The position numbers and the translations under genes are program-made. The notes under the pieces were generated by a model. The model did not search any database and was not told the origin of the DNA. It was given only the letters and a program-made list of their open reading frames with translations. A DNA stretch of 64,000 nt from Rhodococcus sp. 06-235-1A (GTDB lineage Bacteria; Actinomycetota; Actinomycetes; Mycobacteriales; Mycobacteriaceae). Location: positions 124,001 to 188,000 of the forward strand of contig NZ_NOYI01000033.1 in NCBI RefSeq assembly GCF_002258785.1, given 5' to 3'. Shown one piece after another: positions 51,901-58,520 of the stretch (positions are counted from its first letter, which is position 1; the number at the start of each line of letters is the position of its first letter).

Positions 51901-53546
51901 CGGCCGCAGCCGCGGTGCTGCACGTGACCGAGGTCGGTGCCGACGACGACTTCTTCGACCTGGGCGGAGACAGCATCATGGCGATGGAGCTGGCCGCGAG
52001 GCTCCGGTCGGCAGGCCTTGCGGTGTCGCCGCGGCACATCGTGTCACTCCGGACACCGGAAAGCATTGCAGAAAAGATTGTTTCGGCAGGATCGCTGCCC
52101 GAGGTCGTCACGATCGATCCGTACGGAACCGTGCCGTCGACACCCATAGTGCGGTGGATGGACGCACTCGACGGGCCCATCGACGAGATCTCGCAGGCGG
52201 TGTTGCTGGAGGCTCCGGCGTCGCTCACCGAAGGCTCGCTGACGGAGCTGGTCTCGCTGCTGACCGCCCGTCATCCAATTCTGAATTCCTGCTTCGAACG
52301 CCGCCCCGGCACCGAGTCGATCTTCACGGTGTTGCCGGACGGTGCCGACGTGCGTCCGTGGATACGCATTGTCGATGTCGACGGACTGACGGAGTCCGAG
52401 CTGGCCGACCGTGTCGGTGTCGAATCACGAGCTGCGCGTACCCGATTGAACCCGGCCGACGCGAGGATGGTCGACATCGTGTGGCTGCGACACCGAACCG
52501 ACCCCGAATCGTCCGGAGAGCTACTGATCACGCTGCACCACCTGGTCGTCGACGGCGTGAGCTGGCGGATCCTGTTGCCCGATCTGGTCGCGCTGTGGAA
52601 TCGGACAGCCACCGAGCGAAGCCCTATCGGTCCGTCGATGCGGCAGTGGGCGCACGAGGTGCTTGCTCTGGCGACCGCACCTCGGGTTCTCGCCGATCTC
52701 GACTACTGGGCGAGCGTCGGTGACGGAGCGACATCGATCCCTCTGACGCGTCCGCTCGACCCGGCGATCGATACGGGTGCCCGCGTGCGCACCGTCGACT
52801 TCGCGCTGCGGGAGGACGAGAGCGCGCACCTGTTGTCGGCCGCCACAGTTCGCCTCGGCGTCTCCGTCGAACACCTGTTGTTGGCCACATTCGCTGCTGC
52901 GACGGCGGAGTGGATCGACAGTGAGATCACGACGACGCAGTCGTTCGTGGTGGACGTCGAAGGCCACGGACGGACGGGGGTCGCGTCGGATCGGGTGGAT
53001 GGTTCGTCGGTGGTCGGCTGGCTCACGGCAGTGTTCCCGTTGCGCATCACCGCGCAGGAGGGGGGTCACCGCACATTGATCGCACACGAGGCGAATCCCG
53101 CTGCCGCGGAGTCCGTTCTGCGTGAATTGGCGGAATCGGCCAGGGCGTCGAGGGAGTCCGTGCCTGGGGATGGATCCACCTACGGAATGCTGCGGTGGAT
53201 GGGCGGCGATGCCGAAGAAGTGCTGCGTAGAACTCCCGATGCAGCAATCGAATTCAATTACCTCGGTCGATTCGACGCGGCAACCGGCGGGCCGTTCGGT
53301 GCCAGCCGGCTGCGGAGCAGTCTCGACTCGACCCCCGGTGTACACACACCCTGCAGCTATGCACTGATCGTGGACAGCTACATCCACGACGAGCATGGCT
53401 CGTCGGTATTGGGGGTGACGATGACCTGGCCCGAGGAGGTGCTCGACGGCGTCGAGAAACTCGCGACGTTGTGGCACGACGCGGTGTCCGCAACGTGTCG
53501 AATTCTCGCGGCCGACGCTCCTAGTGAGGCAAGGATTACCTCATAA
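45927..53546 (+). CDS. NRPS 3: C-A-PCP-C-A-PCP-E (beta-alanine module plus terminal module)
   Basis: The 2539-residue synthetase starts with GTG directly after the previous stop. Order: C1 (H143-H144-A-L-M-D-G), A1 (YTSGSTGTPKG near 590), PCP1 (LGGDSI, Ser976), C2 (H1178-H1179-L-L-V-D-G), A2 (YTSGTTGVPKG near 1626), PCP2 (LGGDSI, Ser2016) and a C-terminal epimerisation-type domain (H2204-H2205-L-V-V-D-G-V-S-W, VEGHGR near 2345, FNYLG). The A1 pocket reads I-D-T-G-I-S-S-G-D. Loss of Asp235, Asp at 236, and YGSSEVAGD fit beta-alanine, as does panD in the locus. A2 reads D-A-Q-E-G-G-F-V-D, which I cannot assign; two acidic residues suggest a basic side chain. No thioesterase follows; MbtF likewise ends in an E-like domain. 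Confidence 0.9.
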   Translation: MTETTTDTAATPQSKIAAVLPLTALQVGMYLQSSLAAATQDPYLSQTVLDLSAPVRIDRLTRALEHLLERHPNIKALLRQRRNGDLVWVVPRASTPEPTPVGGNWDDHLSRDRSAGFAFFEEPLIRFAYSTDPRSPRVLITYHHALMDGWSEAIFVRELIALYTSGESAALAPAPDFSDYLAWTAGQDRDAALARWSDYLDGFDSPTLIADSAPSQENSCSRIDLDIDEALARRVADYARSRGVTTNVVVQVAWASMLAARTGAGDVAFGMAASLRPFDLDGAEAMVGLLLNTVPVRIRFDTPSSVADVVDRLQADHLDLEDHRFLGLAEIAGTVGGGELFDTIVVYQNYPALPSEANAAVDEVTVLGAHMSFPMALIVGPDPALWAFVLHDDAAVDHGSATVCAETFVAMLDRLTSRPDVDVPQLLSAPDGQGHSVGPDRQVSTLEAALADRFAQSSEDIALVVGRETVTYTELRTRVAEVSSRLRSRAIGTESRVAIALGRGVDMVAALLATIDVGAVFVPIDIRYPRERIDHVLADSRHDILLVDDATPTALTALATATRIDSSSATGAEEGPFARTIPGECGAYLVYTSGSTGTPKGVLGTRSALANRLHWATQRWGGPTSRIAKSSLSFIDGATELLTGILAGQRLVLAQDHEYADASALVELVARFGAEQITAVGSLAAALATTSPQECSSLTSWILSGEPLTGNTIDAIGCATPEASVHNSYGSSEVAGDVAVHRVAGHPAVIGTAVDNTVLGVLDEQLRPRRTGIGGEVYVSGVQLARGYFGRPAETAARFVADPGGDGGRMYRTGDRARILDDGALEFLGRADRQVKVRGHRVELGEIENLTVDIESVDACAVVAVTDDGGATMLVAHVTPGDVDVAVVRDVLRRRVPEYLVPAFWVAIDRLPSTPNGKTDLVTLTQLGIPENGPSRSRAAATDDERCLVDLFADATRAGADSIGVDDDFFALGGDSITAITMVHHARGAGLVITTADVFECRTVAGLVERARHTERNSAAAELESTAPLLDEQDLTELRTLGIDTELARPATPLQQGLAFQSVAAGDGLEEIYVIATEFEVRGELHVGKLEDALDALFDRHPALRSRFLTLNSGTTVAVRGTERVHVRRHAVDDPDSPSARALIDEDRRTFDIEHGPLVRVLLLDCGEQLQRVVLTVHHLLVDGWSMGTVGSELFLLYRGRELPAPASFDDYLRWLSRRDGSSIDVWRRALGADVVPTILAPTASPSEERSEAREIEMRWNVQDTARLTASARRRSVTASELINAAWAVVLSAFTDSGSVVFGSTVSGRPTDLDCVGNMVGLFINTIPVRVDIGPDATVSSVLAGLRNFSVAVAAHHHVGLAEVQKVVGGGTLFDTLVVFENFAAADTSGVDTENFSVSVAGFHTVTHYPLTLTVFPGEELRLVVEYRSDAVSVERARAVASAMTAVLRTFTEAGDPFIASVPLVDEATARRFTGEQAGIARSYPSATLVDLFSEQVARQPNAIAVQDAATALTFAELDCLSNRTARWLIGSGVGAEDLVAVVAPRTVITMAAILGVMKSGAAYLPIDPNWPADRTSQILDDARPVVTVTTDSVASLAASPADSVGITDAERRAPLHPDHPVYSIYTSGTTGVPKGVLVPHRGLTNLYHSHRENVHEPAARRAGKSTLNVAHAWSMAFDASWQPQLWLFGGHTLHLIDPETVLDPVELTARLTALSADFIEIVPSLLEQMMRSGSIDTLSTVGVGGEAVSADLWNRLRSKKTLAAYNFYGPTEATVDAVYTSTELSSDPVIGRPVTNMRAYVLDRSLRLLPPGVFGELYLAGPGVVRGYRNAPGRTAHRFVADPFTADGTRLYRTGDLVAWTDNGTLRYGGRSDDQVKIRGHRVEVGEVEVRLREFDAVADARVVVRGAENGNAVLAGYVVAEQGHSLDANVVRARLRGLLPSYMVPASLTVLDAFPVLPNGKLDASALPEPELATRSGRPPNTDAERQIAAAAAAVLHVTEVGADDDFFDLGGDSIMAMELAARLRSAGLAVSPRHIVSLRTPESIAEKIVSAGSLPEVVTIDPYGTVPSTPIVRWMDALDGPIDEISQAVLLEAPASLTEGSLTELVSLLTARHPILNSCFERRPGTESIFTVLPDGADVRPWIRIVDVDGLTESELADRVGVESRAARTRLNPADARMVDIVWLRHRTDPESSGELLITLHHLVVDGVSWRILLPDLVALWNRTATERSPIGPSMRQWAHEVLALATAPRVLADLDYWASVGDGATSIPLTRPLDPAIDTGARVRTVDFALREDESAHLLSAATVRLGVSVEHLLLATFAAATAEWIDSEITTTQSFVVDVEGHGRTGVASDRVDGSSVVGWLTAVFPLRITAQEGGHRTLIAHEANPAAAESVLRELAESARASRESVPGDGSTYGMLRWMGGDAEEVLRRTPDAAIEFNYLGRFDAATGGPFGASRLRSSLDSTPGVHTPCSYALIVDSYIHDEHGSSVLGVTMTWPEEVLDGVEKLATLWHDAVSATCRILAADAPSEARITS
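53525..53543. promoter_or_regulatory. IdeR-like iron box at the end of NRPS 3
   Basis: TGAGGCAAGGATTACCTCA is a clear 19-base palindrome (TGAGG.AA...TT.CCTCA) of iron-box type. It covers the last codons of NRPS 3, about 85 bases before the next binding-protein gene, which can therefore have its own iron-regulated promoter. Confidence 0.6.
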
Positions 53547-53626
53547 GTGCTACCTTGTCAGTCGCCTCACCCGGTCGGGTGTGGGACGCCGAAGTGCGTG
53601 GTCGAGTGGAGAGGTGCCGAGCAACG

Positions 53627-54700
53627 ATGAAGGTTCGTACGAAGTGGATGAGGAGCGCCGCGTCGATTGCGCTCGCCGGAGGGCTCACCATCGCTCTCGC
53701 CGCCGGTTGCAGCAGTAGTACCGACGAGGCGCCCACAGCCGAATCCACGACTGCCGCGCAGGAATCTGCATTCCCGGTCACCATCGACTCCGCACTCGGA
53801 TCCGCGACGATCCCCGAGGCACCCAAGCGGATCGCCACCTGGGGTTGGTCCAACCAGGACGCCATTCTCGCCCTCGGTGTCGTGCCCGTCGCCATGCCGA
53901 CCTTCGACGGCGCACAGTACGGAGCGGACGACCGCGGCATTCTCCAGTGGGACGCGAAGGCGCTCGCCGACCTCGGCGGCGAAACACCCACGCTGCTCTC
54001 CGGTGACGGAACCGGAGCGGTACCCGTCGAACAGTTCGCCGCTGCCGCCCCCGATCTGATCTTCGCCCCGTACTCGGGATTGACCCAGGAAGAGTTCGAC
54101 AAGCTCTCCGACATCGCACCGGTCGTCGCGTACCCGGACGAGCAGTGGACGACCTCCTGGGAGGACCAGCTGACCATCGCGGGCAAGGCGCTCGGCAAGG
54201 AGAAAGAGGCTGCCGATCTGGTGTCCGGCGTCGAGAGCTCCATCTCCGATGCGGCTGCGAAGTATCCAGCGCTGCAGGGCAAGACGGTCACCATCGCGCT
54301 GCCCAACGCTCCCGGCACGTTCGCCGTCAGCAAGGACGACGACGTGCGCGTCGAGTTCCTCGAACAGCTCGGCTTGGTCAACGAGCCCACCATCCAGGAG
54401 GCCGACCCGGCCAAGGATCCCGATGCCGTGTACTTCGAGCTCAGCCTCGAGCAGGCTTCGCTGCTGAAGTCGGATGTGCTGTTCGTCGTGGCCTACGACA
54501 AGGAATCACTGGGTGCCTTCCTCGTCGAACCCGCCGTGGCCTCTCAGCCGGTTTTGGCGCAGGGGCGCACTGCATCGACCGAAAACCTCAGTGCGGACAA
54601 GAACTTCGCGTTCGGTGGCCTGACCGTGCTCACCATTCCGTACATCCTCGACGACGTGGCATCGGCGCTGAACACCGCCGCCGAGAACGTCCAGGGCTGA
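53627..54700 (+). CDS. Iron-siderophore-binding lipoprotein
   Basis: This 357-residue FecB-type binding protein has a lipoprotein signal (ALAGGLTIALAAGC, Cys28). Lobe 1 is PKRIATWGWSNQDAILALGVVPVAMP, followed by PDLIFAPYSGLTQEEFDKLSDIAPVVAYP, the pattern of catecholate/hydroxamate siderophore receptors of Gram-positive bacteria. ATG at 53627 begins the signal peptide. An iron-box palindrome lies at 53525-53543. It is likely co-transcribed with the SIP-methyltransferase fusion 63 bases downstream. One of three such proteins in the locus; which one binds the endogenous ferric siderophore is not visible. Confidence 0.9.
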   Translation: MKVRTKWMRSAASIALAGGLTIALAAGCSSSTDEAPTAESTTAAQESAFPVTIDSALGSATIPEAPKRIATWGWSNQDAILALGVVPVAMPTFDGAQYGADDRGILQWDAKALADLGGETPTLLSGDGTGAVPVEQFAAAAPDLIFAPYSGLTQEEFDKLSDIAPVVAYPDEQWTTSWEDQLTIAGKALGKEKEAADLVSGVESSISDAAAKYPALQGKTVTIALPNAPGTFAVSKDDDVRVEFLEQLGLVNEPTIQEADPAKDPDAVYFELSLEQASLLKSDVLFVVAYDKESLGAFLVEPAVASQPVLAQGRTASTENLSADKNFAFGGLTVLTIPYILDDVASALNTAAENVQG

Positions 54701-54763
54701 TCCGAGCGCAGGCCCACCCGACGCACCACACATCTGCATTTCCGCGAAGGAGCGTGTTTCACA

Positions 54764-56656
54764 GTGGCAAGGTCTCATCGACTTCAGGTCGTCTTTCCCG
54801 AAGTCATCCGTACGGCCACCGTGATCGACACGCAGCAACTCAGTTCGGGAATGCGCAGGATCGTGTTGGGTGGGCCGCAGCTGCGGGCATTCTCGCGAGA
54901 CGGATTCGACTTTCCGGCGCTGCGTAGCGAGGGATTCGACGACTTCGTCCGCCTGTTCTTTCCGCTCGACGACAACGGCACGATGGCTCTACCGGTGCAG
55001 CACGAGCGCACGGTGGAGTGGCCGCGGGACCCGCGGCCGGTGACCCGCAACTACACCGTGCGTAGCGTCGATGCCCAGACTGCCGAATTGACCCTCGATT
55101 TCGTCACTCACGACACCGGCATCGCGTCGACGTGGGGACGCCGCTGCGCTGTCGGTGATTCCATCCCACTGTTGGGTCCGGTGCGCTCGGGTCATGCACC
55201 CGCCGAGGTGGATTGGGTGTTGCTCGTCGGAGACGAGACCGCGTTGCCCGCTGTTGCTCGTTATCTCGAGGAAGCCGGAGCAGGTGAGCGAATCCGAGTG
55301 TTCGTCGAGGTGGCCGACGCCGAGCGAGAACTACCGTTGCCGACGGCCGCCGACGTCGAGATCACCTGGGTCCACCGCGACGGCGCAGTCGCAGGCACCG
55401 GAGAGCTGCTGGAAACAGCCGTGCGCAATGCGCCCTGGTGGGAGGGAACCGTGTTCGCCTGGGTAGCAGGCGAATCCACAACGCTCAAAGGCATCAGGCG
55501 ATACCTGCGCGAGGATCGCGCGATGCCGCCGGAGATGGTCGAGGTCACCGGCTACTGGCGGCGAGCAGAGGTTCTCACCCGCGCGGACGATCCGGAAGTT
55601 CCCGATCTGGCGGCCCGCGAGTCCGAGCCGTTCGACAGGCTCGCCGAACGAGCGGAGATGTTCTCCCCCTTCGCGATCAGGGCCGCGAACACGTTGCGTA
55701 TCCCGTGGCATGTCTCCCGAGGCATCCGCACCGTCGACGAACTGGCCACTGCCACGGGCACCGATACGCGGGCATTGGCAAAATTCGTCCGCTACCTGCG
55801 GTCTGTCGACGTGCTCGCCGAGGATTCGGACGGCGGTGTGATTCTCGCCGATATCGGTGAAGCCATGCTCGGTGACGACTGGATTTCGCACTGGCTGGAT
55901 TTCGACGGCATCGAGGCGAGAGTGGAATTGTCGATCACCGGACTCGTCGAGAGCCTGCGCACCGGCGCTGCCAGTGCGAGCCTGCTGACCGGCAAGACGT
56001 TGAGCGAGGACCTCGCCGGCTCGCCTCGGCTGACGGAATTGCACCACAACCACATTGCGGACGAGGCAGCATTTCTGGGGCCGGCTCTGGTACAGGATTA
56101 TTCGTTCGACGGTGTGTCGACGTTGGCGGTGACCGGTGCGGCATCCGGGGTGGTGCTCGGCTCGATCCTGGCGGGTCACGACGCGATGTCGGCAACCGTT
56201 CTCGGATTGCCCAGCGAACTCGACCTGGTTCGACGCGATCTGCAGCAGTGGCCGCAGCTGCACGGGCGGGTGACCGAGTGCGCTCAGAGTGTGATGACCG
56301 AACCGCGTACGACCCCGACAGCCGGATTCGATGCGTACCTGTTGCTCGAGGTCACCGGGCATCATCGCGACGACGATCTGGCGTTGCTCCTGGCCAGCGC
56401 CGCAGCAGGCCTGTCCGAGGGCGGCAAACTGGTTGTGGTGGAACGACTGTCGGACGACGGCGCGATCAACGAGGATCAGGCGGAGTTCGATTTGTTGATG
56501 CTCTGCATGCACGGCAGTGGAGTACGAACCAGAGCCGAGTTCGAGTTGGTGGCCGCCGCAGCGGGACTGGCGGTGACGGCCTCTCGTCTCGTGGGCTGGG
56601 GTATCGCGGTCCTCGACCTGCAGCGTGCGCCCGATGCCGTTGTGCGCCCGAGCTAG
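54764..56656 (+). CDS. Siderophore-interacting protein (FAD reductase) fused to an O-methyltransferase-like domain
   Basis: The N-terminal ~275 residues are a ViuB/SIP-type ferric-siderophore reductase: LSSGMRRIVLGGP, the FAD-binding RNYTVRSVD, WVLLVGDETALPAVARYLEE, VFAWVAGESTTLKGIRRYLRE and the closing EVTGYWRR. Residues ~290-630 look like a class I plant-type O-methyltransferase: winged-helix dimerisation region (LRIPWHVSRGIRTVDELATATGTDTRALAKFVRYL), a HHRDDD segment in place of LHDWDD, then LSEGGKLVVVERL. The SAM loop is degenerate (LAVTGAASGVVLG where GGGxG is expected), and Asp after strand 2 is Gly. The second half may not methylate. GTG at 54764 follows AAGGAG. The fusion suggests iron release coupled to siderophore modification or sensing. 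Confidence 0.82.
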   Translation: MARSHRLQVVFPEVIRTATVIDTQQLSSGMRRIVLGGPQLRAFSRDGFDFPALRSEGFDDFVRLFFPLDDNGTMALPVQHERTVEWPRDPRPVTRNYTVRSVDAQTAELTLDFVTHDTGIASTWGRRCAVGDSIPLLGPVRSGHAPAEVDWVLLVGDETALPAVARYLEEAGAGERIRVFVEVADAERELPLPTAADVEITWVHRDGAVAGTGELLETAVRNAPWWEGTVFAWVAGESTTLKGIRRYLREDRAMPPEMVEVTGYWRRAEVLTRADDPEVPDLAARESEPFDRLAERAEMFSPFAIRAANTLRIPWHVSRGIRTVDELATATGTDTRALAKFVRYLRSVDVLAEDSDGGVILADIGEAMLGDDWISHWLDFDGIEARVELSITGLVESLRTGAASASLLTGKTLSEDLAGSPRLTELHHNHIADEAAFLGPALVQDYSFDGVSTLAVTGAASGVVLGSILAGHDAMSATVLGLPSELDLVRRDLQQWPQLHGRVTECAQSVMTEPRTTPTAGFDAYLLLEVTGHHRDDDLALLLASAAAGLSEGGKLVVVERLSDDGAINEDQAEFDLLMLCMHGSGVRTRAEFELVAAAAGLAVTASRLVGWGIAVLDLQRAPDAVVRPS

Positions 56657-56675
56657 TTAGGTTAGCGTTGCCTAT
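56657..56675. promoter_or_regulatory. IdeR-like iron box upstream of the salicylate synthase gene
   Basis: TTAGGTTAGCGTTGCCTAT keeps the full TTAGGTTAG half-site and a recognisable second half. It starts at the stop codon region of the fusion gene and lies 86 bases before the salicylate synthase start, so it probably controls the synthase-panD-monooxygenase-importer operon. Confidence 0.7.
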
Positions 56676-56760
56676 CGAAGGCGCGCAGCAATGCTTCGAG
56701 CATGTCGGTTGCGCGCGATGCGCGGTCCAGGACCGAATCACCGTCAGGAGTGCACACACA

Positions 56761-58104
56761 ATGACCGTTGTCGAAGAAACGGCGTCGGGCACGGCCGAGA
56801 CCACCATCCTGCAGCACGGATTGCAGACGGTGGTCACATTGGCCGAGTCCGGCTTGTTCGACGAGTACGTCGTGTACGAGGACAGGGGACGCTGGGTGTT
56901 CGCGGGCGGCGTGGTCGCTCGCATCGTCCTGCAACCGGACGTCGTCACGACCACGTGGGGGAGCGGCGAGCCGACGGTGGTCCGGTGGTCCGGTGATCCG
57001 TCGACGGCGCTGCGTGAGGCCTGCGACGGCCTGACCCGCGAATCCTGGAATGCGTACGGGTTCGTCGGATTCGGGTTCGCGGCCCACCAGCACGGTGTGA
57101 CGGGCTCGTGCGACTCCGACGAGGTGCTCGGCCATCTGGTCGTGCCCCGGGTCGAGGTGCGTTTCGGTGCCGACCACCACGACGTCGAGGTGACCGGGAG
57201 CGAGGAGGACCGCGCCGCGGTGCTGGCCGTACTCGCGGCCGCCTCCATCGAGGAGCCGCCGGCGGTGCATTCGCTCGATGTCGGCGGTGATCTCGACGAC
57301 TATCGAGGTCGGGTGGAGCAGGCTGTTGCAGAGATTCACCGCGGCGACTACGCCAAGGTCATTCTCTCTCGCGCGGTGCGCATTCCGTTCGATCTGGACA
57401 TGCCGGGCACCTACCGGGCCGGGCGAGCAGCGAACACGCCGGCCCGTTCGTTCCTGCTGCACCTGGGCGACCTGAGTGCAGCAGGCTTCAGCCCGGAACT
57501 GGTTGCGTCCGTGGACGCACACGGTGTGGTGACCACCGAACCGTTGGCAGGCACGCGGGCGTTCGGTCTCGGTTCCGAGGCAGACTGCGCAGCGAAGAAC
57601 GATCTCGAGCAGGATCCCAAGGAGATCACCGAACACGCTGTGTCCGTCCGCACCTCGTTCGAGGAGCTCGAATCCATCGCGCGCCCAGGGTCGACCGCGG
57701 TCTCGGACTTCATGAGCGTGCGCGAGCGCGGAAGCGTCCAACACCTCGCCTCGACCGTGCGGGCACGCCTGCGTGAGGACCTGTCCTGCTGGGACGCCTT
57801 CGGTGCGCTGTTCCCGGCCGTCACCGCATCGGGCATCCCCAAACGCGAGGCCATCGAGGCCATCGGGAGGCTCGACGACCCTCGCGGCCTGTACTCGGGC
57901 GCCGTCGTGAAGGCGTCGTCCACGGGGGAACTCGAAGCGGCGCTGGTACTTCGAGCTGTCTACGAGCAGCGCGGATCGGCATGGCTGCGTGCCGGTGCCG
58001 GCATCGTCGGCCAGTCGACTCCCGATCGCGAATTCGACGAAACCTGCGAGAAGCTCGCCAGCGTTGCCCCATATCTCGTCCGCAAGAAGGAGGAAGACGC
58101 CTGA
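56761..58104 (+). CDS. mbtI: Salicylate synthase (MbtI/Irp9 family)
   Basis: The 447-residue chorismate-utilising enzyme converts chorismate through isochorismate to salicylate and pyruvate. It shows family segments AVAEIHRGDYAKVILSRAVRI, TTEPLAGTRAFG, LEQDPKEITEHAVSVRTSFEE, PAVTASGIPKREAIEAIGRLD and RGLYSGAVVKASS. The synthase-type PLAGTRAFG and KEITEHA regions match MbtI/Irp9 more closely than EntC-type isochorismate synthases. No separate isochorismate lyase, isochorismatase or DHB dehydrogenase is present in the window, so salicylate and not dihydroxybenzoate is the expected aryl cap. ATG at 56761 has AGGAG upstream. The stop overlaps panD (TGATG). Confidence 0.92.
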   Translation: MTVVEETASGTAETTILQHGLQTVVTLAESGLFDEYVVYEDRGRWVFAGGVVARIVLQPDVVTTTWGSGEPTVVRWSGDPSTALREACDGLTRESWNAYGFVGFGFAAHQHGVTGSCDSDEVLGHLVVPRVEVRFGADHHDVEVTGSEEDRAAVLAVLAAASIEEPPAVHSLDVGGDLDDYRGRVEQAVAEIHRGDYAKVILSRAVRIPFDLDMPGTYRAGRAANTPARSFLLHLGDLSAAGFSPELVASVDAHGVVTTEPLAGTRAFGLGSEADCAAKNDLEQDPKEITEHAVSVRTSFEELESIARPGSTAVSDFMSVRERGSVQHLASTVRARLREDLSCWDAFGALFPAVTASGIPKREAIEAIGRLDDPRGLYSGAVVKASSTGELEAALVLRAVYEQRGSAWLRAGAGIVGQSTPDREFDETCEKLASVAPYLVRKKEEDA

Positions 58105-58520
58105 TGCATCGCACCATGTTGGGTGGAAAGATCCACCGCGCCACAGTCACTCATGCCGATCTGCACTACGTCGGCTCGATCACCATCGACTCCACTCTGA
58201 TGCACGCCGCCGATCTGATCGAGGGCGAGCAGGTCCACGTCGTCGACATCACCAACGGGGCGCGCCTGGTGACGTACGTGATCGAAGGTCACCCCGGGTC
58301 CGGTGTCATCGGAATCAACGGTGCCGCAGCGCATCTGGTGTCTCCGGGCGACCTGGTGATCATCATGTCGTTCCGGCAGGTGGAAGATTCGGAGTTGTCG
58401 GCGCACAGTCCTTCGGTGGTGCACGTCGACGCTGCCAACGAGATCGTGGCCCTCGGAGTCGACCCGTCCGAGCCGGTTCCGGGCGCACTCGATCAGATGT
58501 CGGGGGCGAGCGTCCGATGA
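58104..58520 (+). CDS. panD: Aspartate 1-decarboxylase embedded in the siderophore operon
   Basis: This 138-residue pyruvoyl enzyme decarboxylates L-aspartate to beta-alanine. All key residues are visible: Lys9, His11, and the self-cleavage site Gly24-Ser25 in H-Y-V-G-S-I-T-I-D, which yields the pyruvoyl group; N-G-A-R-L-V-T-Y is the substrate-binding segment. It is translationally coupled on both sides (TGATG upstream with AAGGAGG, ATGA downstream) to salicylate synthase and ornithine monooxygenase. No other pantothenate gene is near. The context implies beta-alanine supply for the siderophore, in line with the beta-Ala-like pocket of NRPS 3. A separate housekeeping panD elsewhere is expected. 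Confidence 0.95.
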   Translation: MHRTMLGGKIHRATVTHADLHYVGSITIDSTLMHAADLIEGEQVHVVDITNGARLVTYVIEGHPGSGVIGINGAAAHLVSPGDLVIIMSFRQVEDSELSAHSPSVVHVDAANEIVALGVDPSEPVPGALDQMSGASVR

